A stretch of 64,000 nt of DNA from Anisodus tanguticus (lineage: Eukaryota > Streptophyta > Magnoliopsida > Solanales > Solanaceae), in the NCBI GenBank assembly GCA_034509755.1, contig CM067541.1, forward strand, positions 9,908,001 to 9,972,000, given 5' to 3'. The first letter of the stretch is position 1, and each line of letters opens with the position of its first letter. Position numbers and translations under genes: made by a program. The notes under the pieces were generated by a model that worked only from the letters and a program-made list of their open reading frames with translations, made no database searches and was not told the origin of the DNA. Positions 1 through 12,230 of the stretch are shown one piece after another.

Positions 1-543
1 ATGTTCTAAAGTATCTTCTAAGGTACCGGATCAAATGAATCCAGTCTATTTTAAAGACACTTGAATTGTTTAAGAAAAGTTGAGAATAAATAAAATTCCA
101 ACATTCATGCCAAAAATGAAAAAAAGACGTCTTATTCATAAGTATAAAAATAAGGTCCTTATACTTAGTCATTAAATGACCTAACACCTGAAAGATTTTT
201 GCCCAGTTTGAAGCAAACAAAAGTAAAAGTTTGTATCTCAAAATTGATTAAGTCATTTTTAAGACAGGGAGAACTTTTACCCGTATCAAAGCAAACTAAG
301 TGATGGTTTTTTTGAGTGCAACTCCGAAGTCGGAGGCAATTAGCTCGAAATTGGACTACATTTATTTTGTTAAGTTATTGAAAACAAGAAAGCAATAACG
401 TAAACAAACAGTAGGAAAGTTTCCATCATAATAAAAAGGGGTTTGATATATATTCATAAGTGGGGCCGAAAAATGGCCAGTGCCAAAAAAATACAAGGAA
501 AAGAAAGGGAAAAACACAAAGGCATGAAAGCCTGAAGATTGGT

Positions 544-3190
544 TGGATTCGAACTCGGAGCCCTCGGGGTATTCTTTAGAGCTATCACCATTCAGCTTCC
601 AGATGGCTCTAAGCTCAAGGTCTTTTGCCTCAACAATCTTTTCACCCAACTTCGGGATCCCATCCTGAGCCTGCTCCAAAGTAAACCTCCAGACATTTCA
701 GATTATGTAATCAGTTTTCAGCACTGTCCGGGCCACTTCAGCCTCCACATCGACAAGAGCCTGATCTCATTCAGCCAATGCTTAGTTCAGTTAGGTCAAA
801 ATCTCAGCGTTCCCCTAGGAAGAGGCTTCGAGCTCGGCTCTAAGCTCTTCGATGGTCAGAGTTTGTTAGCAGACTTGACCTTGAGACATTTTCAAGTCTC
901 ATTCAATGTTCTACTTTATAGCAGCCTGCTCGGCGGTTCTCTCCACATCAAGTATGGTGAGCTCGGTGGTGAGGCGATCGATCTCCGTGTTAAGGAAGCC
1001 TTCCTTCTATACTTGATAGTGTCAGACCTCTTCCTGCTCTTCGAGTTCTTGGGTGAGGGCCTGGACATCGTGGAAGAGACTATCATTCTCATTGTCCAAA
1101 GACTTATTTTCCTCTTGGGTGAGTTCGAGATCATTCATGTCCCAGAGGTAGTCACCCCTAATCCAGTCCAATTCAGCTCTAACAACGGGCAAATCACCAG
1201 CCCGCCGCAGTTGAGCGTCTTTTTGCTGAAGGACTCCTTTGAGATGCCGAATCGTTTTTTCTTGGGCATCCATTTGGCTTTTAAGGTCTTTGTTTTCCTC
1301 GAGGCATCGGAGGAAACCTTCCCCGACCAAAATAGATGACTGCAAAAACATGAGCTGAGCTCGAGTTAAACTGTGTTATAAGAAAAAGACAAGTGTAAAT
1401 TCAAGTCAAAAAAGGTTTTAAAGATATACCCGGTTGGATACGTACATGCCTTCGTTGAAGAGGCATTGCCACAAGACATTTTTCATTTTTTCCTTGTCAG
1501 ACTCTGAAATCAGAAATTGGAGGTAGTTTGCAACCCTAACGGTCGGGATAAAAGGTTCATATCTTCGGACAAATAGAGGGTTGCAGTCCTTATCTTTTTC
1601 AGATACACACTCGGGGTCGGAAATACTTCCACGATCTTGTATCGGAAGGTGTCATGATTCTTCGGGAGGGGGGGGGAGATGATTTAGAAAGCCTCTGGGG
1701 AATTGATAGATTTGCAAACCCAGAGGTGTTCATCGGTGGAGCCGGGCTTGCAGAGGTTCTAGCTTCATCAAAGAGGCAGTCAAATTCCTCTTGCCCGAAG
1801 CTGGGTGGCAGTTGCGATAATAGAAGAGGAGTTGAAGTACTTTGTTTCTTTGTCAACGAGTCCTCATCTGTTACTTTGTCAGCATCGAAGATGATGACAG
1901 GCATCTATTCGACAGTTGGTGGTGTGGTAGCACTTCGGAGTAGTGGTGGTGTTCTTAACCTCGGAAGGGCCACCCGCTTTTAGAGTTCTTTTCCTCTTCG
2001 AAGTAGCTAAAGGAGACTTCATAGGTTTGGAGGATTTCTTCTTCTTTGGTACTTGGGCGATGCGGCTAGTGGAGGCAGCCGGATCAAGTACCGAACTAGG
2101 GAGAACCGTAGTGGATGAACGATTAGTCCTCGGGAGTACGGTTCCCTTCAGCAAACCTGGGTGTTAAAACAAAAGAGGAGTGGTTAAAATGTGCAGGAAA
2201 ATGATAGTGAAAAAAGATAGTTCGAAAGATACAAACCATGGCTTTGAGCTTTTCATCAGTTTTTGGAAAGTATTTTACATGTCCGGTCTCTATGCGAATG
2301 AGTGCTTATGATTTTTTGACCCATGTGTGAAGGTTCTCGACAAGGGCCGGAGTCTAGTGGACGTCCGAGAAGGAGATAACATAAAACTTAGGGAAATCAT
2401 CAAAGTTGCAGGTATTATACAAAAGTAAAGAGAAGAGTTTTTGGTACATACGATTTAAGTTCCATTCCTCTGGGAAAAGCATGAACCTTGCTGGAATGAT
2501 TTCAGTAGTATGAACCGCGACAAAATGATCCATCCAACCTCAGTCTCCATCTCATCGATGCTGGAGAGAATGGTGAATTTTCCTAATTTTGAGATCTGGA
2601 CAATCCCGCCACAAAAAAAACCTTGGAACATATAATCGGATCAGATGAGCCGAGGTAAAAATTTTATTGACCTCAGTGGCCAAAATTTGGAGGCAAGCTA
2701 CGACCCTCCAGATGGACGGACCAATTTGTGCAAGATACAAGTTTTAGTCTTGCACATTTCAAGGATCATGTTATCGATTTGAGGGAAAAACTTGAAGGTG
2801 AAAGGGTAGGTGTAAACATTGGAGTACCCAAACATGTAAGTGGTAACATCCTTGTCTAGGTCGGATATAATAATCCCGGATGGACCAGTCCAACCGCAAT
2901 CATTCTGGACTTTGTCAAGAACGGAGGAACTTATGGAGGTTGGATATTTCTTAGCCTTTTTACCTCGGTCTGATTTCGAAGTGACGGCACGAACGACAAA
3001 CTCATTATCGAAACGAAAGGAAGAATGGATCATATCAAAAGCTCTAGGTTCGACGACAGCCTGAGATTCAGGGGATTCACCGACGCTAGTAGCGTCATCG
3101 GTGGCTGGCGGTGGTGAAGGTGTCGGAGAAGAATGTCTTGAAGAAAAACGGATGGTTTTAGTCCTGATGAAGAAGATTTGAAGACTTGAG
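544..3190 (-). pseudogene. Antisense ORF of a Tat-type gypsy element (putative gypsy-type transposase-like domain), broken
   Basis: Minus-strand coding remnants lie in several frames. From the N-terminus: a Pro/Ser-rich leader (about 3190-3034); a stretch with VYTYPFTFKFFPQID (2698-3033); after a frameshift, IGPSIWRVVACLQ and LIRLYVPRFFLWRD (2552-2740), which resemble the plant 'putative gypsy type transposon' domain; a Lys-rich basic, possibly nuclear-targeting stretch (1879-2154); and a Glu/Gln/Leu-rich coiled coil (1022-1351) running on to about 544. The segment sits just inside an LTR (3509-4117) that reads as a plus-strand 3' LTR. The ORF is therefore antisense to its element, as described for extra ORFs of Tat-lineage gypsy elements. 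Several frameshifts and stops show it is dead. Function of this protein family is not established. The domain call is by eye. Confidence 0.6.
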
Positions 3191-3508
3191 TTGGAAAAAG
3201 TTAGAACAGATGCGTAGATTTGAGAAAGGAATTTGCAGAAATGAAAAATGGAAGAGAATGGAAAGGTTTTATAGGGGTTTCAGTCATCATTGCGAAATGT
3301 TTCGGTGAACCAACCGACGAGGCGGTGCAATCAGAATATGACACATGTCCGAATTTGCAGAATGATAAGATGTGAGTCAGAGTTTGGAGAAGAGGCAACG
3401 TTTCATTTCCCGCCTATTTCAGAGTAATTTCAAAAGAAGCTTGCAATAGAAGACAACAAAAAAATCATTTCCACTTCCCGTCACTTCGGTAAACTTTGGT
3501 TCGGAAAG

Positions 3509-4117
3509 TGTGGGGACTATCTGTATACAATGAGAATCAGCACGACACATGGCAAGGTATGGAGTTCGAGGGAGGCAGTTGAGTTCTACATCGGATGCAA
3601 GTGACATTGGGGTAGGTAGGATGTCGAGACAAGACCGGATAACAATCGAGCCAGTTGACACCGGGTGAAGAATCGGAGGCGCCCAACGTATACCCGTTCC
3701 GGATATGACTCCATCTGTTACTCCTCCATCATTAAGAGACTTTAATTGACATTTATTGCATTTAATTGGAGAGAAAATCTCGGTCATTAACACTTTGTTT
3801 CCTAGCTATAAAATGAGTCCAACCTTCATGTTGAAAGGGCATCTAATTCTCATTATTCACACTTATACGATCTTATTTACTACAATTATAATCACTAGCT
3901 CTTGTTGTTGGCTGGAGACCGAAGCAATTTAGCTAAGGCCCGGACCAATCTTGCTGGAAAGATTCATCTTTGATTTACTGCAGTACATGCTTACTTTCTT
4001 ACTTACTATTTACTTTTGCTTAATTATTATTAATTAATTATCATCACCTATTGCAAATCAATCTACGTATCCTTAAAATCACTTATAAATCCAACTGTAA
4101 CTTTTTTGGGGTAAACA
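3509..4117 (+). repeat. 3' LTR of the Tat-type gypsy element
   Basis: Begins TGTGGGGACTATCTGTATAC and ends GGGGTAAACA, the TG...CA ends typical of Tat-like gypsy LTRs in Solanaceae. It is about 609 bp long with a TATA box at 3807-3814. The 5' LTR and pol lie left of the window, so the TSD cannot be tested (right flank ATAGA). The purine run before the LTR is weak. Confidence 0.6.
3807..3814 (+). promoter_or_regulatory. TATA box inside the gypsy LTR
   Basis: TATAAAAT preceded by a GC-containing flank, midway through the LTR. This supports the plus orientation of the element and marks the likely U3/R boundary about 30 bp downstream. Confidence 0.45.
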
Positions 4118-6319
4118 ATAGAGTCTAACAGCATAACTCTTGAGTACTATTACGTATTTGGGTTCCTTTTATCCCAAGTTACTATCAAAAGAAATTATTT
4201 AAACTACTACTATAAAGCAATAACTATTCACTCTAGATTTGTTTCGTATATACTTATGATGAATTCATCAACATTGGAGCTTTCATCTGTCCATTTCCAC
4301 CATTTCTTGAATAGGAAAAGAAAACAAAGACACAATTATTTCACTTTGTTTTAGTGACATATCCAAACAGATTGAGAAGGATCGAAGAGTTGTCCTGTTC
4401 TTCACATAATTGTAGTTAAACAAGAAGTTATGGGACGAAATTGCTAGATTAATTGTTTATTTAATTTATTTCCACCTTCACAATAATTATGTGAACAAAA
4501 CAAATTCTACTTTCAATATCTTATTGATCTTTGATTAGGTTCTTTACCTTGTCTTTGCGAATGGACAAACAAGAGAGTAAGTTAGATTATGCAGTGCAAC
4601 GAGACAAATAAAAGATAAATTAAAATAATAGGGGTATTTTGTCGTCTTCTTTTTTTTGGTTAGTAACTCCATGATTAGTTATTATAGTAATATAGTATTA
4701 TTGGCTGCACTATTATTTACATCACGTTGCAAACTTGTTTAAAAATAAGGGTGATAGTTTAAAAAAGGAAAAATATGCGACGTACTAAGTATTATAACTA
4801 TATTTATGAAATGTAGTTATAATTTTAAAAAATTATGAAATGTAGTTATAATTTTTAAAAATTATGAAATGTAGTTACTATATTTACAAAACGTAACTAT
4901 TAGTGTTGATACAATCTGCAATGATACTACTTATTCGCGTAATTTCAGTTTATATTGTATGCGTTGATCTGCCTGATACAAATGAGCTGATACTTATCTG
5001 ATACAACTTTTTTGGTGATATAGCTAATTCTCACCTGGTACAGTTATTTTGCCTGATACATTTTATAGTTATGATCTAAACTATAGCTATTTATGAATTT
5101 TTGATTGGTTGATGATAGGGGACTAGTGGTGTAGCTTGGTCATATGCTAACTATTAAATATAGGAAAAAGAGTCAGACTAACCTCTCTATTTTAAATAAT
5201 AATTATATTTAACTTCTGTTTGAGAATAAAATTACTCCTATTATCAAAAAATGTCCCTTCCACCATAAATTAACAATATCCAACATGACATAACATTTTA
5301 GTGAGATTGACGTCAAATAACATGCCACATCACCATCCTCCCTCAATGCCCTCTATTCCTCTTCCATAAGCATCCCAATATTCACCCAAGTTTTAAATAA
5401 GTAGTTCCAACAAAATTTGCAATTATATATCCTACACAAATCAAATTTAAAATCACACACCCAAAAATTCAATTGCTTGTCAAATCTTCATGTCGAAGCC
5501 AGAAATCAGTAGATCATCTAGATTTCTTTTTCCAAACTACGTAAGCAAATAATTTTCTTGGATAGAACTGAAAATACTTATATTGATATTAGCAATGTCT
5601 AGAAATATTACAACGTCCCATAAGCAAATTGTTACCTCTAATTTGTTTTCAACCAAATTCTGAACATTAATTCCTTTCTTTAAAAAGTAAAATCCACAAC
5701 CAAAAATGGAATGTTTGCTATTTCCTATTTTTTAAAATTCGAGCACTTTTTGCCCTTTAATTTATAGGTTAACTTTAGTACGTCGGTTTAGTCAAACTTT
5801 AAAATGAAGTCTTTATTTATTTTTTAAAAAAGAAAAGAAAATCTTTTTTTGAGTCTATTTTTTTAGCTTTTTGAGATGCAAAGTTATGAATAGTTATTTT
5901 ATAATCGATTTCTCCTATAATCCTTTCAATCGATAGTATACCCAATTCATTCAATCTCTCTTGAGATATTGTTGATCTTATATAAGATTTTATCAATTAT
6001 AATTTTCAACTTTTCCTTTTGGAGTTTTGAATGGTCAAATTCATATTTTCTAATTGACATATTTAAATTTTAATAAATAATTTAAAATGTCTATAAAGTA
6101 AAAACAATAAAAATAACAAATAGAAGACAAAAATAAAACTACAAAGCTGGAATGATGAAACCTGATTCAAGAAATTTGAGACTAAATTCCAATATGTGTT
6201 GTTGCTTCTCTGAAATCTTCCCTCGGAGATTGAAATATGAGAAAGAAGAGTTGAAATTATAGGGAGCTTTGATTTTGAGCAATTGAAATTATGATGAAAA
6301 TAAGATAAGAGAAGTATTA
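4118..6319. other. AT-rich spacer, no gene seen
   Basis: No coding pattern is visible on either strand. It holds a small tandem repeat at 4801-4890 and otherwise unique-looking AT-rich sequence, probably old decayed transposon DNA. Confidence 0.6.
4801..4890. repeat. Three tandem copies of a 29-bp AT-rich unit
   Basis: The string ATGAAATGTAG recurs at 4806, 4835 and 4864, giving a 29-bp period with the spacer TTATAATTTTTAAAAAT. Simple minisatellite, no function inferred. Confidence 0.85.
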
Positions 6320-6535
6320 CTTCCTGTTCCAAAAAAATTATTCTACTTTCCTTGTTAGTTTGTCCTAAAAAAATTGACACATTTCTATATTTAGAAATAA
6401 TTTAACTTTATGAGATGATTTACAACCATACAAATATCTAAAACTTGTTTTGGACCATACATTTCAAAAGTCTTCCTTTATTTTTTAAATTTTGTGCCAA
6501 ATTAAATTAGGATAATTTTTTTGAGACGAATGAAG
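6320..6535. mobile_element. Stowaway-like MITE (Tc1/mariner type), 216 bp
   Basis: The ends are inverted repeats: CTTCCTGTTCCAAAAAAATT on the left and the complement of a matching motif on the right (AATTTTTTTGAGACGAATGAAG). Each end is flanked by the dinucleotide TA (6318-6319 and 6536-6537), the Stowaway target duplication. Internal sequence resembles the truncated copy in the ITPK intron at 28372-28547. Non-autonomous; encodes nothing. Confidence 0.75.
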
Positions 6536-6661
6536 TATAAAAATATTTAATTCAAAAGAGAAAGGTGAAAAATTGTGTACATTCTCGAATTGGAAAAAAA
6601 GGGTAAACAGTGGAATAATCTTTTCAATTGTCAAATCACCTTTCCATTACAACAATAATAA

Positions 6662-6968
6662 TGTTATGAAATACATATTATTGGTATGAATGTTCATACA
6701 CATTCATTAACTTTTTGTATGTTACATATAACTATTAATTTGGACACTTAATATTTATAACCTCCATTGGATGGTTACATGTACCTATTGATTTGGACAC
6801 TTAATATTTGTAACATTCATTGGGTGGTTTCATCCTATAAATTGAGATGTTATTCACCTTTGAAGGAAGAAGAACATACACTTGAAATAAGAAGAAAGTA
6901 TCATCCTCCTCTCTACTTCTTTGTCTACATCTCTTGTCTTATATTGCTATTGCTATCATTTTATAACA
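6662..6968 (+). repeat. 5' LTR of copia element A
   Basis: Starts TGTTATGA and ends TTATAACA, inverted ends that match at the outer positions. A TATA box (CCTATAAATTG) lies at about 6833, followed by a purine-rich leader. Directly after the end comes CGTTATTGGCATGAGACTCTG, resembling the primer-binding region CGTTATCAGCACGA seen in some plant copia elements. It contains an internal duplication of roughly 55 bp (ATTTGGACACTTAATATTT at about 6738 and 6791). Confidence 0.6.
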
Positions 6969-7419
6969 CGTTATTGGCATGAGACTCTGCCATCTTCAGC
7001 AGATATTTTGGAAAGACTAAAGCAATTTCCAGATAAGAATCATATTATCTAGTATTTTAATTATGTTTATTTATGTACAAAAGAACATGTATGTTTACTA
7101 ACTATCCATAATAACTATCTATCTGACTGTGGTTATCCATGTATAGATATTACACCTCTCCCTTTTTCCATTTCTTGAAATCTTGTTGCTGGAATTTTCA
7201 TGTCTATTTCCTAATTTATTGAAAATTAATTTTATGGTTCTTTGGTCCTTCGTTTCTTTTGGGTTGAAATCATAAGTGATCACCTTTCATTAGTTTTGTT
7301 ATAATAAAATTTATTTGTGTGTATAATCATCAGAAGTTGTAATATTTTTATAGGTATATTATGATTACTATTAAAGATGTGTTAGATAAAAATTCTCTAT
7401 ATCATATAAATACCTCAAT

Positions 7420-8130
7420 TTGCTCCTAAAGTAGCAATATCTTAAAAGATATTCTAAGCATGCTTAAGGCATGTTCTTATATATGCCTCGATTTGCTCCT
7501 GAAGTAGCAAGATCTTAAAGAAATTCTAAGTTATCATTACTTGATATGTTTAAGGCACGTTGAGATATGTTTCATTCCTAAAGAATGAGAACTTTTGATA
7601 AATGTTATAAGTACAGATCCATTCCCTGATGAATGTGATGATTAGTAAAGATTATAAAGACAGACGTGCTCTTTATTGTGAAAATATCACGACCCACCTC
7701 CAGAAGAGGTAGGATAATTGAGAAATAATATTCTAAATATTTTATGCTTTGCTCCCGAAGTAGCAAACTTAGAATTTTGCTCTCGAAGTAGCAAACTCAG
7801 AGATCTGCTCCCGAAGTAGCAAATTTTAAACTCTACTCCGGAAGTAGTAGAATTTTAAAAGTAGTAAAATTTTGAATTTATTCCTGAAGTGGTAAATCTT
7901 TGAACTTCACTTCCGAAGTAGTAGAACATTGAACTCTACTCTCGAAGTAGTAGAAACTTTAAATTTTACTCTTGAAGTAGTAAATCTGAAATTTACTCGT
8001 GAAGTAGTGAATTCAAAATTTATTCCCGATGCATTAAGTCTCTGTAATTTACTCCAAAGTAGTAGAACTTTGAATCTACTCCTGAAGTGATAGACTTTTA
8101 AATTTTACTCCCCAAGTAGTAAGGTTTTGA
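7420..8130. repeat. Array of about 13-15 short hairpin units with core CYNGAAGT
   Basis: A degenerate unit recurs roughly every 30 bp from 7744 to 8130, with outliers at 7420 and 7492. Typical units are TTTGCTCCCGAAGTAGCAAA, CTACTCCGGAAGTAG and TTTACTCTTGAAGTAGTAAA. Each is a small inverted repeat with a 5-6 bp stem and a loop of about CYNGAAGT. Stems change along the array (TTGCT, CTACT, TTTACT) while the loop persists. No coding frame is open through it. Confidence 0.8.
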
Positions 8131-9419
8131 ATTTTACTTTCAAAAGTGTTTAACTTCAAAAATTTACTTCTTTATGTCGCATATTAAAAGAAGTTTATAT
8201 TTGAACTCACCGGCATATTTATGGAATAATAAGTTGTAGAAACTTAAGAGACAACTAATTCCATCGTTTGAAGTATACTGCCTTCTTATCATTTGATCTA
8301 TCAAGTAACAATTTTGTTAGTGGTGGCTCTCATTTCATTCATAAAATGTATGCGGGCTAAAAAAATTTCCTTCTCTCTGTTGAGGTATGTCACTCTCTCG
8401 ATTTTTAAACTGCGGTTATAGTTGTACTTAGTGATTTTTACAGACTAACTTTTACTCTCTATTAAAGTAATAGATGAAAGATTTGTAGTGTATGGTATAA
8501 CTAACATAAAGTACTGTGCTTCTATTTTGAAAGTATTCAGAAAATTGAATTCACCTGTTTCATCACTTGACCTCACAAAGGTTGGTACTAGACATTAATT
8601 TTTTCTTGCAGTGCATGTATATATGATTTTCAAAATAGATTCATTATTAAAAATGCAAATGACATAGTAAATCAACATTTAATACGTTAGTGCTATGTAT
8701 GCATACAATAACTATCTTCGTACTTATGTGCTATGTATAAATTTTTGGTGCCTTTTTAACTTTACAAAATATGTGAATCTATCATCACTGGTTGTGCATC
8801 TGTATATAAGTATTATGAATGTGTACAAGCATCCTTGGAATATGTGAAGACCGAAATTCAAACGAAAAAGGGTGAATTCGCCCTTATACCTATTGCACGT
8901 CAAATCATCTTGAAATTTTTTATTATGTATCATTCTAAGGCAAAAGGATACAAATTGTGTAGAATACTATCTACTATAACCACATTGATATATTATGATT
9001 ACTGTAGCACTTGATGATAAATATTCGAATGTTAATGGTATTCTCTCTGAATGATATGTCTGAAATACTAAAGTTTAGAACTTACTTTTCATTATTTATA
9101 AATTGTATTGTGTTTAAATGTTCATTTGATTACTATTTACTTAATGACACCAGCAGTGTCTAACTATAACTTCTTTTATGATATCAGCAGTATCTAAGCA
9201 ATATTTGGTTGTACAAAATTAATGATCAAGTGCTCCAGAAGAGCTAACTATTTTTATCTAAAAGATCATGACACTATTTATCTAGAAGATCATGATATCA
9301 ATAGTGTCCAAACAATATGTGTGATTATGGAGAATAAAATAGAGGCTCCTGAAGAGCTTATATATATTACGTCATTCGTTCTAAATTGTAAAAAGTTGTT
9401 ATGATCGAAACACAAGTTA

Positions 9420-9695
9420 TAGTAAACCCGAAGTTTACTAAAGTAAATGACTATCATATTGAAACTATAAATGATTGGATGACTAAATATCTACAAAATC
9501 ATAGTGGGTAAGAAATATGTATTTGAAATATTACCCTTTTTATTCTCCAAATTGTATTGCACAAATATAAGCATGATGAAATCACATGTCACGATAAACC
9601 AGAAGTTTATTGTACAAAATAGAATTCATGTTATAGTAAATCAGAAGTTTACTAAAACAAATAGCACATGACATGATAAACTTGAAGTTCACTAA
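9420..9695. repeat. Second hairpin array, stem AGTAAA and loop CYNGAAG
   Basis: Four spaced units: TAGTAAACCCGAAGTTTACTA (9420-9440) and three variants at about 9593, 9635 and 9676. Each stem of 5-7 bp closes a CC/TN-GAAG loop. Same design as the array at 7420-8130 but with a different stem sequence and wider spacing (40-170 bp). Confidence 0.75.
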
Positions 9696-12058
9696 TATAA
9701 ATAAATTTATCAATTGACGTGACAATTTTGATTGTCTTGATTTAAATCTGATGTGCTAAGTTTGTACTCAGAATATATTGAAGAACTAGAAGATTCTTCA
9801 AGAATTAATTTACTTGTTCTCATGAGCCATATATATTTGTTCACGTGAGCCATATATATTTGTTCTTAAATAGATGCATTGATAAGACGGTCACATGTAC
9901 GTTTATTGTCAACCTGCAGTTTGACATTTACAAAGTTGCTTGCTCAAAATAATTGAGTTGAGAGCACAATCTTCAGATTGTGTAATCAAGATAATTCATC
10001 TTGTTAATGCTGGTTTATATTCAAGCTGGTTTAGCGTTGAATGTCTCTGAAAAATAGTTAAACCATTGCGAATGAGAACAAAGCTTCACGTGTTGATCTG
10101 AAATATGACATATTACATACAACAATACTTGTATGCTTCAGACCAATAAATTATGATAAATTCTCCCCTCATAATTGGTTCAAGATCAGGAACCTAATAT
10201 TTTCATCTAATAGTTTTTGTTGTGCGCTATATGATTAATGAATCTACCACGATGCACACAGATGAATTCCCCAAAGAAGGTGAAAATGTATGTTAGTTTT
10301 TCTAACATAAGGTAGAGAGAATAAACAACTATGAAATATATTGTGAATTATCACTAGTATGATCCTCGTTCAAACGATAATTCAAGTCAAATGCTAGAAG
10401 CATTTGCTGACCCAACTATTTCATATTCCAGCTGCAAGATGCTCCTACATGTCCCTGAAGGACAGGGTTTACATCATGTGTGAAGCATAGTAGACAAATC
10501 GGTTTCAAACGCAATAATACTTGAAAAAGGAGAGGATCAAATGATCATAATAAGGAGGCAATGTGCTCTTGAAGAGCCTACGACATAACACTTTACAAAA
10601 CCTCGTACGAGGTTCAAGTACCTGAAAATAAGTGATAAGATCTCAGTAAGTTGTGTCTAATTGCAAACCGATACAAAATGATATCTCGTCGACGATATAT
10701 TTGATACAATATAGTGCGCAATATTGTATAATATTATGATGATCTGAATTCTACGTCTCTAAAAGCATATTGATGTAGGAGTAATTACCAAGATCTTGAT
10801 AAATTTACTGGACCTGCAGTCCTGACATGAGAAGATGTCATGTAAATTAAATACTAAATGAAAATTGTCTCAGTCTATATGGCTCACGTGATAAAATTAT
10901 ATGAATTTTTTTTAAGGATTCAAAATGTCTGAAGCATATACAAGTTATTGAAAAACTTGTTTGTAATCCATAAATGGATTAAATGAACTAAGGTTGATGT
11001 ACTGAAATCACCTTAATAAATATTTATTGATGAATGGTACAAAGATGAATCTGTTTACCCTTATCCCTTTATGATATTCAAAAAATTTCATAATGTTGCT
11101 AACTTGAATATTATCGGAGCTTTTGAAGAGTTTCTAAAAAGTAGTAGACTACTTGCTAAAAGAAGTTGAAATAAGAAAATTAGATTGGTCCTGAAGTACC
11201 ATATATTTGTTCAATTGATGCATTTATTTATCTTGCTATAACTATGAGCATGATATAAGTTCTTCCTTACACGGAGATATTGACATAAGATCAATTACAT
11301 ATTATCGATTTGATGAGAATTTTTTTCCAAAATTAGGGGGAGAGAATAATAAAATAAAAGGAAAAATTTATGGAAAAATTCATCATCGTCTCATCTTGAT
11401 CTACGTGCTTCTATTAGTGATCAAGAGGTCCAAAAGATTATGCACTTGCAGAAAATAGCAAATCAAATGTCATGCGCATTTACAAATTTGAAAAGGATTA
11501 TCGAATCACATATCCCTACAGAGAATGTCCCAATTCAGATTGATGTTCCTGTAGGACCATCTACTAGTGTCATAGCAAATGAGTCCAAAAGCACGCCTGA
11601 AGCGTGATAGACCATTGGGTTCTAAGGATTGGAATCCTAGAAAAAGAAAAATAAATGGTCAAGATGACACTAAGAAAGAATCTCATAAAGAAATGCAAGA
11701 TTTGATCAATCCTGATATTCTTGAAGAAATCAATGAGCCGCAAACTCAAGAAAATGAAGAAATATCAATAAATCCAATTGATGTTATGATTATTTGAATA
11801 GCTTGGAAGTAAATGTGGTTTGAAATACCCACAATCTTATATGAAGATAATACAACATGCATTGCTCAATTGAAGGGAGAATTCAGAAAAGGAGATAGGA
11901 CAAAAGCACATTTCACCAAAGTTATTCTTGACACACGAGCTCCAAAAGAATGGTGATATCAATGTGCAACTTATTCATTCAGGTGATAATACTAAATATG
12001 AGACTTAAAGACTGAAATTAGTACAAGTGATATCCGTATGAAGTACAAGTTTGACATG

Positions 12059-12222
12059 TGTAGAATAGTGTAAATCCTTTTATTGGAGTCCTCTCATTAA
12101 TACCATATATATAGTATGTACAATTATAATCCTAATGGAATAAGTATCTCTACTTTACATAATTACACTAAAATATTAATTACAGAATATACGGTAAATA
12201 TATGGAAATATATTCACTATCA
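12059..12222 (-). repeat. 3' LTR of element B
   Basis: Plus-strand reading starts TGTAGAATAGTGTAAATC and ends TATTCACTATCA. It is 164 bp against 186 bp for the other copy, which carries a longer TA run and an extra TTTGCAAAAT-like segment. Confidence 0.85.
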
Positions 12223-12230
12223 CACCCCCT

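Larger units (their letters stand above)
6969..12058 (+). pseudogene. Decayed interior of copia element A (integrase, RT and RNase H scraps)
   Basis: Recognisable copia pieces are: about 10085-10200, an integrase C-terminal-like stretch; about 10640-10800, the linker just before reverse transcriptase; 11450-11790, a linker ending in DRPLGSKDWNPRKRK and EEISINPID; and 11808-11960, RNase H with PTILYEDNTTCIAQLKG. The catalytic reverse transcriptase core is missing. The order is abnormal: a linker-to-RT scrap at 10.7 kb precedes the integrase-end LGGEN-like motif at 11.3 kb, so the element is rearranged or made of two copies. Stops occur in all frames. No 3' LTR is found; element B is inserted at 12059. 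Gag was not recognised. Confidence 0.6.

Noticed and set aside
539..1339. Longest open frame at the left end, 266 codons on the plus strand
   Set aside because: It is the complement of the coiled-coil part of the minus-strand Tat antisense ORF. Its composition is what a reversed Glu/Leu-rich coding strand gives, with no family resemblance.
7740..8170. CRISPR-like array of regularly spaced repeats
   Set aside because: Repeats are degenerate, contiguous at about 30 bp without unique spacers of constant length, and lie in a plant retroelement. They are mini-hairpin repeats.
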